Origin: Heloderma charlesbogerti
Taxonomy: Eukaryota; Chordata; Lepidosauria; Squamata; Helodermatidae
Length of the DNA stretch: 64,000 nt
Assembly: GCA_026122225.1 (NCBI GenBank)
Contig: JANEZZ010001949.1
Coordinates: 1,178,001-1,242,000, forward strand
Direction: 5' to 3'
Positions within the stretch are counted from its first letter, which is position 1. Each line of letters opens with the position of its first letter. Below, piece by piece: positions 1 to 11,600 of the stretch. The notes under the pieces are model-generated. The model did not search any database. It was not told the DNA's origin and was given only the letters and a program-made list of their open reading frames with translations. The translations under genes and the position numbers were made by a program.

Positions 1-2060
1 GCATCAGTTCTTCGGTGCTCAGCCTTCCTTATAGTCCAGCTCTCACAGCCATATGTTGCTACTGGGAAAACCATAGCTTTGATTATACGAACCTTTGTCG
101 GCAAGGTGATGTCTCTGCTTCTTACTATGCTGTCTAGGTGTGCCATAGCTTTCCTCCCAAGGAGCAAGCGTCTTTTAATTTCATGGCTACAGTCACCGTC
201 AGCAGTGATCTTGGAGCCCAAGAAAATAAAATCTGTCACTGCTTCCATTTCTTCCCCTTCTATATGCCAGGAAGTGATGGGGCCAGATGCCATGATCTTT
301 GTTTTTTTAATGTTGAGTTTCAAACCAGCTTTTGCACTCTCCGCTTTCACCCTCAACAAGAGGCTCTTTAGATCCTCTTCGCTTTCTGCCATTAGGGTGG
401 TGTCGCCTGCGTTTCTGAGGTTGTTGATAATTCTCCCAGCAATCTTGGTTCCAACCTGTGATTCATCCAACCCGGCGTTTCTCATGATGTACTCTGCATA
501 TAAATTAAATAAGCAGGGCGACAATATACAGCCTTGTCGTACTCCTTTCCCAATTTTGAACCAATCGGTTGTTCCATGTCCGGTTCATACTGTTGCTTCT
601 TGGCCCTCGTACAGGTTTCTCAGGAGACAGGTAAGGTGGTCTGGTACTCCCATCTCTTTCAGAATTTGCCACAGTTTGTTGTGATCCACACAATCAAAGG
701 CTTTAGCGTAGTCAATGAAGCAGAAATAGACGTTTTTCTGGAATTCTCTTGCTTTCTCCATGATCCAGCGAATGTTGGCGATTTGATCTTTAGTTCCTCT
801 GCCTTTTCGAAACCCAGCTTGTACTTCCGGTAGTTCTCGGTTCACATACTGCTGAAGCCTAGCTTGTAGGATTTTGAGCATAACCTTGCTGGCATGTGAA
901 ATGAGAGCAATTGTACGGTAGTTTGAACGCTCTTTGGCATTGCCCTTCTTTGGAATTGGAATGTAAACTGACCTTTCCCAGTCTTGTGGCCACTGTTGAG
1001 TGTTCCAAATTTGTTGGCATATTGAGTGCAGCACTTTAACAGCATCATCTTTTAGGATTTTAAATAGCTCAGCTGGAATACTGTCATCTCCACTAGCTTT
1101 GTTGTTACTAATGCTTCCTAAGGCCCACTTGACTTCACTCTCTAGGATGTCCGGCTCAAGTTCAGTGACCGCACTATCATGGCTATCAGGGACATTCAGA
1201 TCTTTCCTGTATAGTTCTTCTGTGTATTCTTTCCACCTCTTCTTAATCTCATCTGTTTCTGTTAGGTCCCTGCCTTCTTTGTCCCTTGTCATGCCCTTCT
1301 TTGCACAAAACGTTCCCTTGATAGCTCCAATTTTCTTGAAAAGATCTCTAATCTTTCCCATTCTGTTGTTTTCCTCGATTTCTTTGCATTTTTCATTTAA
1401 GAAGGCCTTCTTGTCTCTCCTTGCTATTCTCTGGAACTCTGCATTCAGTTCGATATCTCTTCCCCTTTCTCCCTCACTTTTCGCTTCCCTTCTTTCCTCA
1501 GCTACTTGTAAAGCCCCATCAGACAGCCACTTTGCTTTCTTGCATTTCTTTTTCTTTGGAATGGATTGAGTTGCTGCCTCCTGAACAATGTTACAGACCT
1601 CCGTCTATAGTTCCTCAGGCACTCTGTCTATCAGGTCTAATCCCTTAAATCTATTCCTCACCTCCACTGTGTATTCATAAGGGATATGATTTAGGTCATA
1701 CCTGAATGGTTAAGTGGTTTTCCCTACGTTCTTCAATTTAAGCCGAACTTTTGCAAGAAGCAGCTCGTGATCTGAGCCACAGTCAGCTCCAGGTCTTGTT
1801 TTTACTGACTGTATAGAGCTTCTCCATCTTTGGCTGCAAAGTACATAATCAATCTGATTTCGATATTGACCATCTGGTGATGACCATGTGTAGAGTCTCC
1901 TCTTGTGCTGTTGGAAAAGAGTGTTTGCTATGATCAGCGTGTTCTCTTGGCAAAACTCTATTAGCCTTTGTCCTGCTTCATTTTGTACACCAAGGCCATG
2001 CTTGCCTGTTATCCTGGTGATTTCTTGACTTCCTACTTTAGCATTCCAATCCCCTCATAA
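1..2060 (-). mobile_element. BovB/RTE-type LINE, 5'-truncated and decayed
   Basis: This is a minus-strand non-LTR retrotransposon that runs off the left edge. At the high-coordinate end the reverse strand encodes the apurinic-type endonuclease signature GDWNAKVGSQ (about 2026-2058). Further along, 585-1361 is an open stretch of 258 codons with the RTE reverse-transcriptase entry KRWKEYTEELYRKDLN and palm motif FIDYAKAFDCVDHNKL. The bases left of 585 continue in the same strand with the RTE C-terminal region (a GCESW-like motif near position 50), but with stops and shifts. The order endonuclease, RT, C-terminal domain on one polypeptide and the wording of the motifs place it in RTE/BovB. It ends abruptly at about 2060 inside the endonuclease domain, so it is 5'-truncated, as is usual for LINE copies. 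It lies in an upstream INTS7 intron, antisense to the gene. Confidence 0.85.
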
Positions 2061-2830
2061 ATCATTGTGCAGGCAGAAGTCATCTGTTCTGCTTGTAGTT
2101 TTCCTCAGTTTGCTAGAAGCTGGGCTTCTTAATAAACTTTTTATGCTGTGATGGCCATCATGCAGAAAGTTAATCCATGGAACATCCTAGAGGCCATCTG
2201 TCATTGGTCCACTTTTGCTTTATTTATTCAAGCTGGTTGTGTTTCATTACAACTTCTCAGTGGTGCAGTGTTTCTGTTACTGAGTCAAGAACACATGTGC
2301 CAGTTGCACTACAAGTACAAGGTAGAGAACAACTCCTTGTATCTAGATGAGCTTATTCTGTTGGCCAGACTTGGAACCAGAGTTTGAGAAGTTGACTTCT
2401 TTTGCAGCAATGCCCTACTGTGACTTAGTTCCTCCCAAGCCCTTCGCCTCAGCCAGTTTGCCTTGGCTTACCATGTCTGGTTATCCTTCTCTTCTTCCCG
2501 ACGGCCCCTGGCCTCCAGGAAACCTGCCTCAAGACCCTAAAAATCAGGCAGCTTTGGCCACCACTTTTCCTTCCCATAAATTCTTCATCACATGCTATAC
2601 CAGGAGGAAGAGCAGTTTTGTGCTATCTGCCAAATTTCTTTAGAGCTGCTACTGAGATACTGCTGAGGCTACTTTTCCTGCCCTGATACAGGAAAGAAAC
2701 TGAATCTTTATTTTATTTTTATTTATGTATAAATTGATAAGTTGCCTTTTGGCCCAAATAGGGTCGCCAAAGTGGTGTACAATTAGAACTTTAAAACAAC
2801 TAAAAAATCCTTTTCCCTATCTCTGTAGGC
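2061..2830. other. INTS7 intron, no recognised element
   Basis: Intronic sequence between the RTE fragment and the first MITE. I checked it for the INTS7 exon that should precede the one at 3069 and did not find a matching reading frame with splice sites. No repeat family was recognised. Confidence 0.4.
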
Positions 2831-2919
2831 CAGCCTTCCTCAACCATTGGCAATGCTGGCTAGGGATGATGAGAGTTGTAGTCCAACACATCTGGAGGGC
2901 ACCATGTTGGGGAAGGCTG
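2831..2919. mobile_element. Palindromic hAT-type MITE (family P), 89 bp
   Basis: Short non-autonomous DNA element with terminal inverted repeats starting CAGCCTTCC and ending GGGGAAGGCTG. It is flanked by a perfect 8-bp target duplication, CTGTAGGC at 2823-2830 and 2920-2927. The inner part resembles the other family P copies (3486, 51165, 51868, 56472), but most of one arm is missing. Confidence 0.8.
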
Positions 2920-3068
2920 CTGTAGGCTCCTCCATAATATTGATGGCACATTGTCTTGGCTTCTCAAGTGCAAGCAACTGTGGTGCTAATACCCAACATA
3001 CATGCTGTTTCTTATCCGTCCTATAAAAAGGATTAGTTCTGATCTAGCTTGGCATTGTTTTGTTTCAG

Positions 3069-3167
3069 CACACGGCTTGTCTATGCAGTGCAGTCATTGC
3101 CTTGCTGAAAGTCCCCATGTCATTTCAGAGGTATTTCTTCCAGAAGCTACAGTCAACTAGCATTAAG
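3069..3167 (+). CDS. INTS7: Integrator complex subunit 7, internal coding exon (third from last)
   Basis: This exon of 33 codons encodes HTACLCSAVIALLKVPMSFQ followed by a segment ending LQSTSIK. It matches vertebrate INTS7 almost residue for residue as I know that protein. It is preceded by a pyrimidine-rich acceptor ending TTTCAG at 3061-3068 and followed by the donor GTAAGC at 3168. Both borders are phase 0, so it joins directly to the exon at 10739, which begins LALSPSPRN. INTS7 is a helical-repeat scaffold subunit of the nuclear Integrator complex, which cleaves snRNA 3' ends and attenuates RNA polymerase II transcription. The segment belongs to the C-terminal half of the protein. The exon is too short for a simple ORF search and was found by homology. 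The preceding exon is outside the window. Confidence 0.93.
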
Positions 3168-3485
3168 GTAAGCTATAGTTACACTGAATTCTAAGGGCAG
3201 TTAATGCAGAGAAATCCCTGTACTGGCAGGCCTGGGAAGTAGGGGAGGACTATTGCTGATCCAGCACTCCAGTTTACTATTGTCCATAGATTAAAAAGTT
3301 GCCAAGATTCCTGAGCTAAAATTCATACCTGAAATAGAAGCACATTTTGGATCAGCAGGCTAGGGCTGGAAGGTGGAGTGGCAGCAGTACATAAGAACTC
3401 TTATCTCACTAATCAGATATTTCATCCAGCAGCCTGGGAATGTTGAGTGCATGCTGTTCTGGTTGGTGGCCAAAGCAGTAGAAGG

Positions 3486-3591
3486 CAGCCTTCCTCAACA
3501 TGGCATCCTCCAGATGTGTTGTACATCTGCCTGAGGGATTTTGGGAGATGTGGTTGAGCACATCTGGAGAGCCCCAGGTTGGAGAAGGCTG
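3486..3591. mobile_element. Palindromic hAT-type MITE (family P), 106 bp
   Basis: Begins CAGCCTTCCTCAACATGG and ends with the reverse-complement-like GGTTGGAGAAGGCTG. The inner CATCCTCCAGATG and CATCTGGAGAGCC are inverted. Flanks GTAGAAGG (3478-3485) and GTATAGGG (3592-3599) agree at 6 of 8 positions, consistent with an old 8-bp target duplication. It directly abuts the L2-like LINE fragment. Confidence 0.7.
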
Positions 3592-3599
3592 GTATAGGG

Positions 3600-5150
3600 C
3601 TTCTGTTGGTGTACTTTCCACTCTACTGCCCACAGTTTCCCTTTCTGAGTTACCCAGGTGATCTCAGAACTGGTGTTAAATAATCCCAGCTTCTTGTTCT
3701 GGGGGATTTCAGTGTTCACGCTGAGGTTGCTCAATCTGGCATGGCTCATTATTTTATGTTTACCATGGTAACCATGGACTTATCCCAATTAGTATCTGGC
3801 CCCATGCATGCAGCAGGGCACACTCTCAATTTAGTATTGTGTTTAGGTGGAGCTGTTTGCTCATAGAGCTGCTTGGATATGCCTTGATTTGGGCTCCAGT
3901 ATCTGGCCCCATGCATGCAGCAGGGCACACTCTCAGTTTAGTATTGTGTTTAGGTGGAGCTGTTTGCTCATAGAGCTGCTTGGATATGCCTTGATTTGGG
4001 CTCCAGTATTGGGGCAGGTCAGTTAGATGTAACCTTGGTAATTGCTTGTCCTATTGGTTTGGATTTATTTCAGCCTGTAGATCTTGAGGAAGTGGGCAGG
4101 GTGTCTGGAGAGGTGAAGGCTGCCACCTACTGATTTAGTCCTCACCCTTCCTGGCTAATTAACTCAGCCCAGGAAGGACTGGTCGCATGATTAAGGGGAG
4201 TGATTAATGCCTCCTTCTAGGAGGGGCCTGTTTCCTCTTGTTTAAAACAGGCGGTAATAAAACCTTTGTTAAAGACACTTTCCCTTTATCCAGCAGATTT
4301 AGGAAATTATAGGACAGTCTAAAACATACCATTCGGGGCCAAGATGATTGAGAAGGCTGGCCTCACAGTCCTGGAGACTTCTGGATGAAACTCATTACTG
4401 GACCCAATTCTGGCAGGCTTCAGCAAGGATAGGGGACTGAAACTGCTTTGGTAGCCTTTGTGATGGACCTATGCTAAGAACTGGATGGGTCCAGTATAAC
4501 CCAACTAGTTCTCTTGGATCTTTCGGTAGCTTCTGATACCATCATTCATGATATCCTTCTGGACCATCTGGTGGGGTTGGGCCTTGGGAGCATTGTTTTC
4601 CGTGGTCTGATCCTCTCTGTCAGGCCCAGAAGGTGGTCCTTGGGGACTGCTATTCAGCACTAGGGCTATTGGCCTATGGTGTTCCAGAGAGTTCTGCTTT
4701 GCCCTCTTTGTTGGTTAATATGTATATAAACACACTGGGAGATGTCATCCAGAGCTTTGGAGTGAGGTTCCTCCAATGTTCTGATGACACCCAACTCTTT
4801 TGCTCTTTGTCACCTAACACCAAAGAACCAGGTGATACCCTCGAGCATTGGCTGGATTTGATAATAGACTAAATGGGGATGAGATTACATCCAGGCAAGA
4901 TGGAATCAGCTGAAAACCTTTGGAGTTGTGATTGGTTCCCATTCTCTGCTTTTAAAAATGTGTCAATATATCTTTTTAGTTTAGCTTTTAAAAATTGTTT
5001 TAGTTTTAATGCTATTTTTAATATTTTATTATGAGGTCACTGTTTTAATATGTTATGATGTTGTTTTTGTTATTTGAATTATTGTACACTGCTTTAGTGG
5101 TTTTCAGAAAGGCGGTATAGAAATTCTCTAAATAAATAAAATAATAAATA
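3600..5150 (+). mobile_element. L2/CR1-group LINE, heavily decayed
   Basis: Plus-strand remnants of a non-LTR retrotransposon in the INTS7 intron. Around 3690-3850 the frame reads LLVLGDFSVHAEVAQSG and later LSQLVSGPMHAAGHTLNLV, the endonuclease core (GDFN-like motif and the distal HTLDLV motif). At 4633-4872 the reverse-transcriptase palm is recognisable as GVPESSAL, then SDDTQLFCSLSPNTKE, where YADD has become CSDD. The 3' end (5090-5145) carries GGCGGTATAGAAATTC followed by an AATAA-rich tail, the usual end of L2-like elements in this window. The endonuclease-RT interval is shortened and full of stops, so it is not functional. A 107-bp tandem duplication lies within it. Confidence 0.7.
3791..4004. 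repeat. Near-perfect tandem duplication, 107-bp unit
   Basis: Positions 3791-3897 and 3898-4004 are head-to-tail copies that differ at one base by eye (CTCAATTTAG versus CTCAGTTTAG). The unit starts AGTATCTGGCCCC and ends TTGGGCTCC. It duplicates part of the LINE endonuclease remnant. The near identity implies a recent event. Confidence 0.92.
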
Positions 5151-6960
5151 ATGATAAATTAGTCAGCAGTAAGAAATCCAGAATACATTGGATTTGATGC
5201 TCTTTTCCCATGCAGATGCGTAATTGTAACAAAATAAACAATTGCTCAGTTTTTAAACTTGACAGTGTACAAAGTTGTAACTTTTCCTCCCACATGGAAT
5301 TTATCTCTGTAAATAGAATATCGTGTGTGAAGGCACCCTTCTATCCTTTGCATTGGGGGTGCAATCTGCCACTTGCCTAGGGTAAAATATATTGGTGTTC
5401 CTTCAGACGTCTGGCAAATTGAATTTTGCATGAGGTAATCTGTGCTTTGGTATGTTGGTTCTTTTTTGCTTTTCTTTTTCCCACCAAACACAGGGCACCC
5501 CAATACTCTGGAAACATTTACAAGATAGATGGGGCTTGTGCACGATCATTTTTTGTGCAATCAGTTGAATGGCTTGGCAGATTTTGATATTTACTCTTGT
5601 ACCTTTTAAACTCTTGTGGTCTCTTTTATTGCTTCATTTTCCTACCTCATTTCAATGGTTGGTTTTATTGACTATCCATTTGGTGTAATATAGCCTCTGA
5701 TGCTGCTATTCCATTAACCTCATATCCTGCCCATAAAATAATTAAACTCCTGAACAAATATACATATATTCTGTATAAATGAAGCATATATTGAAGGTAG
5801 CCATTTACCAACAGAGAGCATCCAGACACAGTGCAGCCAAAGAGAACTTACCCTTTTGATTGCCCAAAGTAAGGTTCCTGTTTCTGAGAAGTCAGTGTGC
5901 ATCTGTTTCTACATGCAGTGTATAGTCTATAGATACTTTAGCCATGTGGTGCCTTAGTCATAGGGGCAGACCATCTTCTGCACAGTCAGAGTGCTATACT
6001 TGGAAGAAATGCAATGCAGGCTCTTAGATAATGTGTTTATGGGGGTGTTATGGGAATTGTGGTTTGGATTATAGCTGCATCATGTCACTGGGCTTTGTGT
6101 ATGTGGCTTGTAACAAAGAGTGGCACAACATCTTTCTCCTGCTCAGCTGTATAGGCACCTAAAACATGCGGATCATATTTTGTGATTCTCTCTTTTGCCA
6201 GTCTAGGCTTTCTAGTGCAATCTCAGTATTTTATACTGTATTGCGTGCTTGAATGGTTGAGTACTTCCCATCTGCCTGCTTGGACATTTGTCTGTGGTCA
6301 CACAATTTGGAACATTAACATGCTTTCTCAAATGCTCCAATCCAATACTGTATATTTTTTCTGAATTCTGTGTTACTTTGTACATGAGAAACTTGTACAC
6401 ACAAACTCAAGTGGCAGAATGCATGTCTCATTGGGACATTGAAGGCAAAATAGAGGGCAGAAGCAGCAGACAGAAGCAAGGCCATTTGCCCTCCAAAGAA
6501 AATAGCTCTTATTGTGCTTCTGCTGCAATGGTATCTTGCTGTTTTAATAAATATGTCACTTTAATAAAAACATCACTTAATGGTGTATAGAGGGTGAGAC
6601 TTATGGAACATTGTTGGGATGTTATTTCCAGTTTAGAAATAGCTATTCCTAGTCTAACACAATATTCTTTGCTCATGGATAGAATATTTAAAGTGTTCGC
6701 ATGAACACCTCCACATAGGAACATCACTTGTAATAGGACAGTCATGCAACTTTTCCAGAGCAGTGTCTAAATAGGACTTGACAAATCTAGCATCTTGTTC
6801 ACAAATCCCCACATAACGTTTTCATATGGAGGCACCAATGGGTTTGCTTCCCCCACAAAAAAGTCTTATCCATGACTTCAGAATATTTCTTTAGAAGCAG
6901 ATCTAACAGATAACTTAAAAACCCATAACAAGGGTTCTGTAGCAAGTTTGACTTTTAATC
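5151..6960. other. INTS7 intron, nothing recognised
   Basis: AT-rich intronic sequence. No splice-flanked coding frame matching INTS7 and no recognisable repeat family was seen on either strand. Confidence 0.4.
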
Positions 6961-6968
6961 AAATACAG

Positions 6969-7490
6969 TGGGCCTGGTCAGACATCATGCTAAGCCATGA
7001 TGGTTAGCATTTTTGAACTTACCATGATGGCTTAGTGTGATGTCTGAATGGTGTTTTTCCCAACCATGATGGTTTCTTAACCACGGGCTAACCATGCTCA
7101 CTAACTTGCAGCGAAATGGTTAGTGGGCTCAATCATGGCCTAGAGTGATGTCTGAACAGCCTCTGTGGTTAATTGACAGTTGCCATAGAGATCTGCAGCA
7201 AGAGCAGCCAAGGAAGGAGCAGCTGTTCATGCCTGCGCAGTAGGTCTCTATGGTTGAGATCTGCCTAGCAGCACCAAGCACCAAAATGGCCAACCACACA
7301 AAAGCTGCTGGGATGCATGGTTGCCTGTCCAGAGGACTGCGGGTTCCTGCAGGAGGGAGAGCGGTTAGAGAATGGTTAGTCTACCTACACATGTAGCAGT
7401 AGCACTTGCGGTGGCTAGTGGTAACCCCCATGTACCATGATTAGCCTAACCTCCCCCCAGCCCCCAATTTGCGTCTGAATAGGGCCAGTA
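6969..7490. mobile_element. Non-autonomous DNA transposon with subterminal hairpins
   Basis: The left end GGGCCTGGTCAGACATC and right end GCGTCTGAATAGGGCC are inverted relative to each other. The motif TAAGCCATGATGG / GATGTCTGAA recurs in alternating orientation near 6975-7000, 7020-7050 and 7130-7160, giving stacked hairpins at the left side. No coding capacity. The target duplication could not be settled, so the superfamily is open; hAT-like ends are the best guess. Confidence 0.55.
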
Positions 7491-7511
7491 AGTTTTAGAT
7501 ATTTGGTTAGG

Positions 7512-7715
7512 TTATGCAGTGGGAAAGACCATAACTGAGTGGTAGAGCACATGATTTGCATGCTGAATGCCCCAGATTCAATTCCTGGCAGATGATGTGG
7601 AAAAAATCACTGCCTGAGACCCTAGAGAGTCATTGTCAGTTAGAGTAGACTATGTAGGGCTAGATGGACAAATAGTATGACCTGATATAAATCAGTTTCC
7701 TATGTTCTAACTACT
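7512..7715 (+). mobile_element. tRNA-headed SINE
   Basis: The head contains a pol III A-box-like block (ACTGAGTGGTAGAGCA) and a B-box-like block (AGATTCAATTCCTGG), as in a tRNA-derived SINE. The body has CTGCCTGAGACCCTAGAGAGTC and the tail AGTTTCCTATGTTC. At least three other copies of the same family are in the window (17490, 25635, 41105). No anticodon-stem tRNA fold is preserved, so this is not a tRNA gene. Confidence 0.75.
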
Positions 7716-7827
7716 TGTTCAAGTAATTTCATTTTATTAAATTTGTATCCTGGCATGTGGGATAATAGTGGTGACTTTTAGTCTAATGGCAGGTTACAAA
7801 TATTTTAATAAAACAAATAAAAACAAT

Positions 7828-8017
7828 GGGCAGTATCCAATGGTGTCATTTCCCAGACTCAAATAGCACTAGTGAAGCTCCACATCTTTCTGTTGAGCAT
7901 TACACTTGCGCAAGGGTTTGCACAACCATAACTTTAGTTGGATTCTCTTCTTGCACATAGTTTGGGACCTAGTTTCTGCTAGCACAGTGTCATTTGGGAC
8001 ACAGCTGGATATTGCCC
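7828..8017. mobile_element. MITE with about 15-bp terminal inverted repeats
   Basis: The left end GGGCAGTATCCAATGGTGTC is inverted at the right end, where the reverse complement reads GGGCAATATCCAGCTGTGTC. Length 190 bp, no ORF. A related left end only (GTGTATCCAATGGTATCATT) is seen near 25241. Superfamily not determined. Confidence 0.6.
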
Positions 8018-10738
8018 AAGATCAATCAGTATATCCTTACAGTATAAAATAATGAACAAATGACTGCAAAATAAAATAACCAAACAATATGAATAGAGAT
8101 CCAGGATTGGTCCCCAGAGTAATCCCTCTCAAAAGGAGGCTCTTCCCTAGCTTTACAAAACTCACTAGAGAGCCTACTAGATGAATCTCTCTAGGAAGGA
8201 GCTCTGCAGCACAGGTGCAGACACTAACGTTTCTCCTTACAGCTGGCACGTGAGGCTTCAGGCCTGCTTTGGGTAAGCAGCTGCCTGTGTCAATAACCAT
8301 TGAGTTAAGGTCTATTTGGATTCTCTTGAAGTGTGTGTACTTAAGGTTGTCAAAGTTAAAAGTAGATGGCCCTTAACAAGTCAGAGAGCTTACCTGAAAG
8401 ATTGTAGAATATTGCAAGATTCATGCGTCGGAGCATAAGGCTTTCCTCCAGTTGGGTTCTCTGAAGGTGCCCTTTGTACACAACAGCATATGAGCCCCTT
8501 TTCCAGGGCTGCATTCCATGGCACTGCTGTAACATTTAACGGCAAATCATACCCCCAATAATTGTCCCTGGTCCTTGCCAGATGGTGGTCAGGACCCGGG
8601 ACATGCCTGAGTGGCAGATCAGGACCTGTATAATTGACTTGGTCCATGTGGTACTGGGCCTTTAAATATTACAGCAGAGCCATGAGATGAAACAATGGAC
8701 ATGCAGCTCCCACACTGCTGTTGTAAAAGATGTGTGCATCCTTGAAATGATGCTGAACAGGCAAGATGCTTACTTCTTGTTTATTGCCTATAGATGGACA
8801 CTGGTAGCCTATTTCCCTTATCCATCCTAAGGTTATGTATTTTCTGCCAAAAACAACACCCCCAACCTACTACATTTTGCAGTGGAGAAACCAAGATTCT
8901 GTACTTGATTTATGCAGACTTAAAATACCTTTGCATTGTATACATCTGCTTGCAAGATTCGTGCTTTCTAAAAAAAAAAAAAAAAAATGTAAATTGGCAA
9001 GGACCAAGGAATGTCAAAGGAGATAGAGAGTTGAGTGGTGTAAGAAAGAACATTTTGGTTGCAGTTAGCTGTTAAGCCCAGGAAGCAAGTAACAGTTCTC
9101 GGAGAGGCAGATGTGCATGATACTAAAGAATTACCACAGAAAACACTTCTCACAGCTCCCTTTGATTTTTGAGCCTCTGCTGGCTGATACCCAACATTTC
9201 CAGGCTTGCTGAGGGAGGAAGAAAGGCAGACACTAATATATGGGGTTAAACAGGCCATAACTTTATTGAAGGAACACAGCATCTAGGTTCAGCTGAGACC
9301 ATTGTGGAATGGGTACTTCTAACCCTTCCCTATGGCCAGCTGCAGTGTCCCCCTGGCATCACTGAGGTCAAGCCTGACTCAAGGCAGGAATGAAGTGGTC
9401 ACCCTTATTAGCCACCTACAGCTCAGCTGGGCGTAGCCTACTTTCACAACTGTGGGCAGCAGCCTCACTCTGACAGCTGCTCCAGCCTTGCAAGTGCCCT
9501 GCTCTCCCCCATCTCAGTCAAGATGGATCTCCTGGGCACCTTCCCACTCCCACAACATTGGTGTCATTTTCCGTGCCCACATTGATCCTTCTGCCAGAGT
9601 TGTGACAAAAGAGGAGGATAGTAGACTTAGCCAACTTCTTTCAGATAATCCAATACAATAAACCACATTCTTGGAAAGAAGCACCCCAGAGAAGGTAAAG
9701 AAAAACCATGCCAGCTGAAGAGCCATTCAGGGCTAGCAAGGGGGAAAACCTCTTTCTGGCCCCCATTAATAGTGACCAGCCAAACCTCATTGTTCTCAGG
9801 CCAAAATGGGGCGGGGTGGGTGCTTTCCTGCTCTGTGGAACTAGTTGCCAGGTGGGAAACATTTTCTTAGCCTCATTCCCACCTTTTTTTCACAGCCATG
9901 GCAGATCTTCACCCTGAGCAATTGCACCTGCTGTAAGGCAGAATGTGCTGTCTCCCTTTTGAGCCCTGGCAGTCTTCCCCCACCCTGCAGGTTTTGCCAC
10001 GGCAGCAAGGGGCCTTCCCTTTTCTAAAATGGTCATGACTGGAAATTCATTTTTTAAAGTCCATGTTTAATTAGTGAATGCCTGAAAAGTTCACACTCAC
10101 TGTAAAATGGCCATTGTACAAGTGCAGCAGACTTACCTTTGATTGTACCATTTAGGCTGTGTGTTGAATACTCCCGCATCTAAAAAATGCCTGCCTGTAC
10201 AAAATTGGCATGTCACAAAGAAGGCTAAGATGTACTGTTCTCCCTGACATGCTAATTTTGTACATGCACAAACTTGTTTTTTTAAGCCAGAGTGGCATTT
10301 TGTAGCACCCTCCCATTACCCCCATACACAGCTGCTGTCTAAAATGGCACAGTCCAGAAAAAGCTTTACTGCTTGATTGTGCTGAATTATTAAACTTGCT
10401 CTAATATGGAACCATTAATGGGAGAGTCTTATTGGGTGAATATCATTCTGTTTAAACACAGAAGCTCGCTGTAGTCTAATTTAGGGAAAGTGCATTCAGA
10501 ATTTTGACAACTTAGAAGACTTGTATTTCTTTCTAACAATGTACTCATGCGGTGAATGTACCGATTCTAAATCATGTCCATAATGCTCCTTTTCCTGATC
10601 ATAGTAACAGTACTTGCTCTCTCCCCATCTTCCACTTGCTTCTCGTTTCAGTTGAGCGGTGCTTGTTTCTGCTTGTATGCTTTGCCTTTCCCCTCAAAAA
10701 AGCACCCCTTTATAAATGTAGATCTTTGTCTGTTTCAG
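8018..10738. other. INTS7 intron 3' part, little recognised
   Basis: Contains a poly(A) run of about 17 at 8971-8987. No conserved coding frame was seen. The last bases before 10739 form a normal acceptor (pyrimidines then TTTCAG). Confidence 0.4.
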
Positions 10739-10924
10739 CTTGCCCTGTCTCCATCTCCACGTAACCCTGCAGAGCCCATTGTAGTTCAGAATAACCAGCA
10801 ACTAGCCTTAAAAGTAGAAGGAGTGGTCCAACATGGCTCCAAGCCAGGCCTTTTCCGCAGAATTCAGTCCATCTGTCTAAATGTGTCTTCCACACTGCAG
10901 AGCAAATCTGGACAAGACTATAAG
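10739..10924 (+). CDS. INTS7: Integrator complex subunit 7, penultimate coding exon
   Basis: An exon of 62 codons beginning LALSPSPRNPAEPIVVQNNQ and ending QSKSGQDYK. It matches the vertebrate INTS7 C-terminal domain at nearly every position I recall. The acceptor is TGTTTCAG at 10731-10738 and the donor is GTAAGT at 10925. Both are phase 0, so the frame runs from the exon at 3069 and into the exon at 11601. The intron before it is 7,571 bp and the intron after it is 676 bp. The encoded part forms the beta-rich C-terminal region of this Integrator scaffold subunit. No frameshift or stop is present, so the gene looks functional. An upstream ATG in the same frame at 10574 lies in the intron and is not a start. 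Confidence 0.95.
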
Positions 10925-11600
10925 GTAAGTATGGAGCCATAAACTGTAAAGAATCATGCTGCCTGAAACCCATGAAGAACTGAAACTGAGATCTCATTTC
11001 CTCTTGGGTAGCAAAAATTATTTCACCACAAGTATGTGTGGGTGAATCTTTTAATGTGAGTGCAGGCATTTCTGGCAGCTTTGGTTCTTTTGAAAACGAG
11101 ACCTTTGAATAAGAGCTGAGCTGTCTAGATCTTATGTTCATATCCTCATGGAAAATTTCCCACCCCTGTTGTATCATTTAGTTAGGAGAAGTATATGCAT
11201 CTCAGAGGTAAAGGACAGCTGGAACAGATAATCCTTTTCTTTGCTTGCTATCTTGGCAGTAGTCCTGAAATGTCCTAAGAGCACACAGCTGTTTGGCAGC
11301 AAGAAACATATCTACTCATGAGAGAATGCTGATCGCTTGGAATGGCCAAGCAGAGGTTCCCAAGCCTTGGGCATCTGATATGGACAGCTGAGAAGTTTAA
11401 GATAGTTTAGAAAAGACAGGCAAATAACTTCTTAGGTTTTGCTTGTCCTATACTTTCATTCAGCATGTCCATCAGCTTATTTTGTCCTCCTCTGGAATTT
11501 CTGTCATCCAGGAGCCAACCCAGTTTTATATGGTGAAATTGAAACATTGAAAACTCTTAAAATGCCATCCTGACTCTTGTTTTTTTCTTTCTTTTCTCAG

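Noticed and set aside
2347..2643. 98-codon open frame that might be the preceding INTS7 exon
   Set aside because: The translation does not match INTS7 and no suitable splice sites bracket it.
7540..7590. tRNA gene candidate from A and B boxes
   Set aside because: No acceptor stem or complete cloverleaf; several dispersed copies with the same non-tRNA body show it is a SINE.
10574..10738. ATG-started extension upstream of the INTS7 exon
   Set aside because: It lies before a strong acceptor, and the INTS7 homology begins exactly at 10739.
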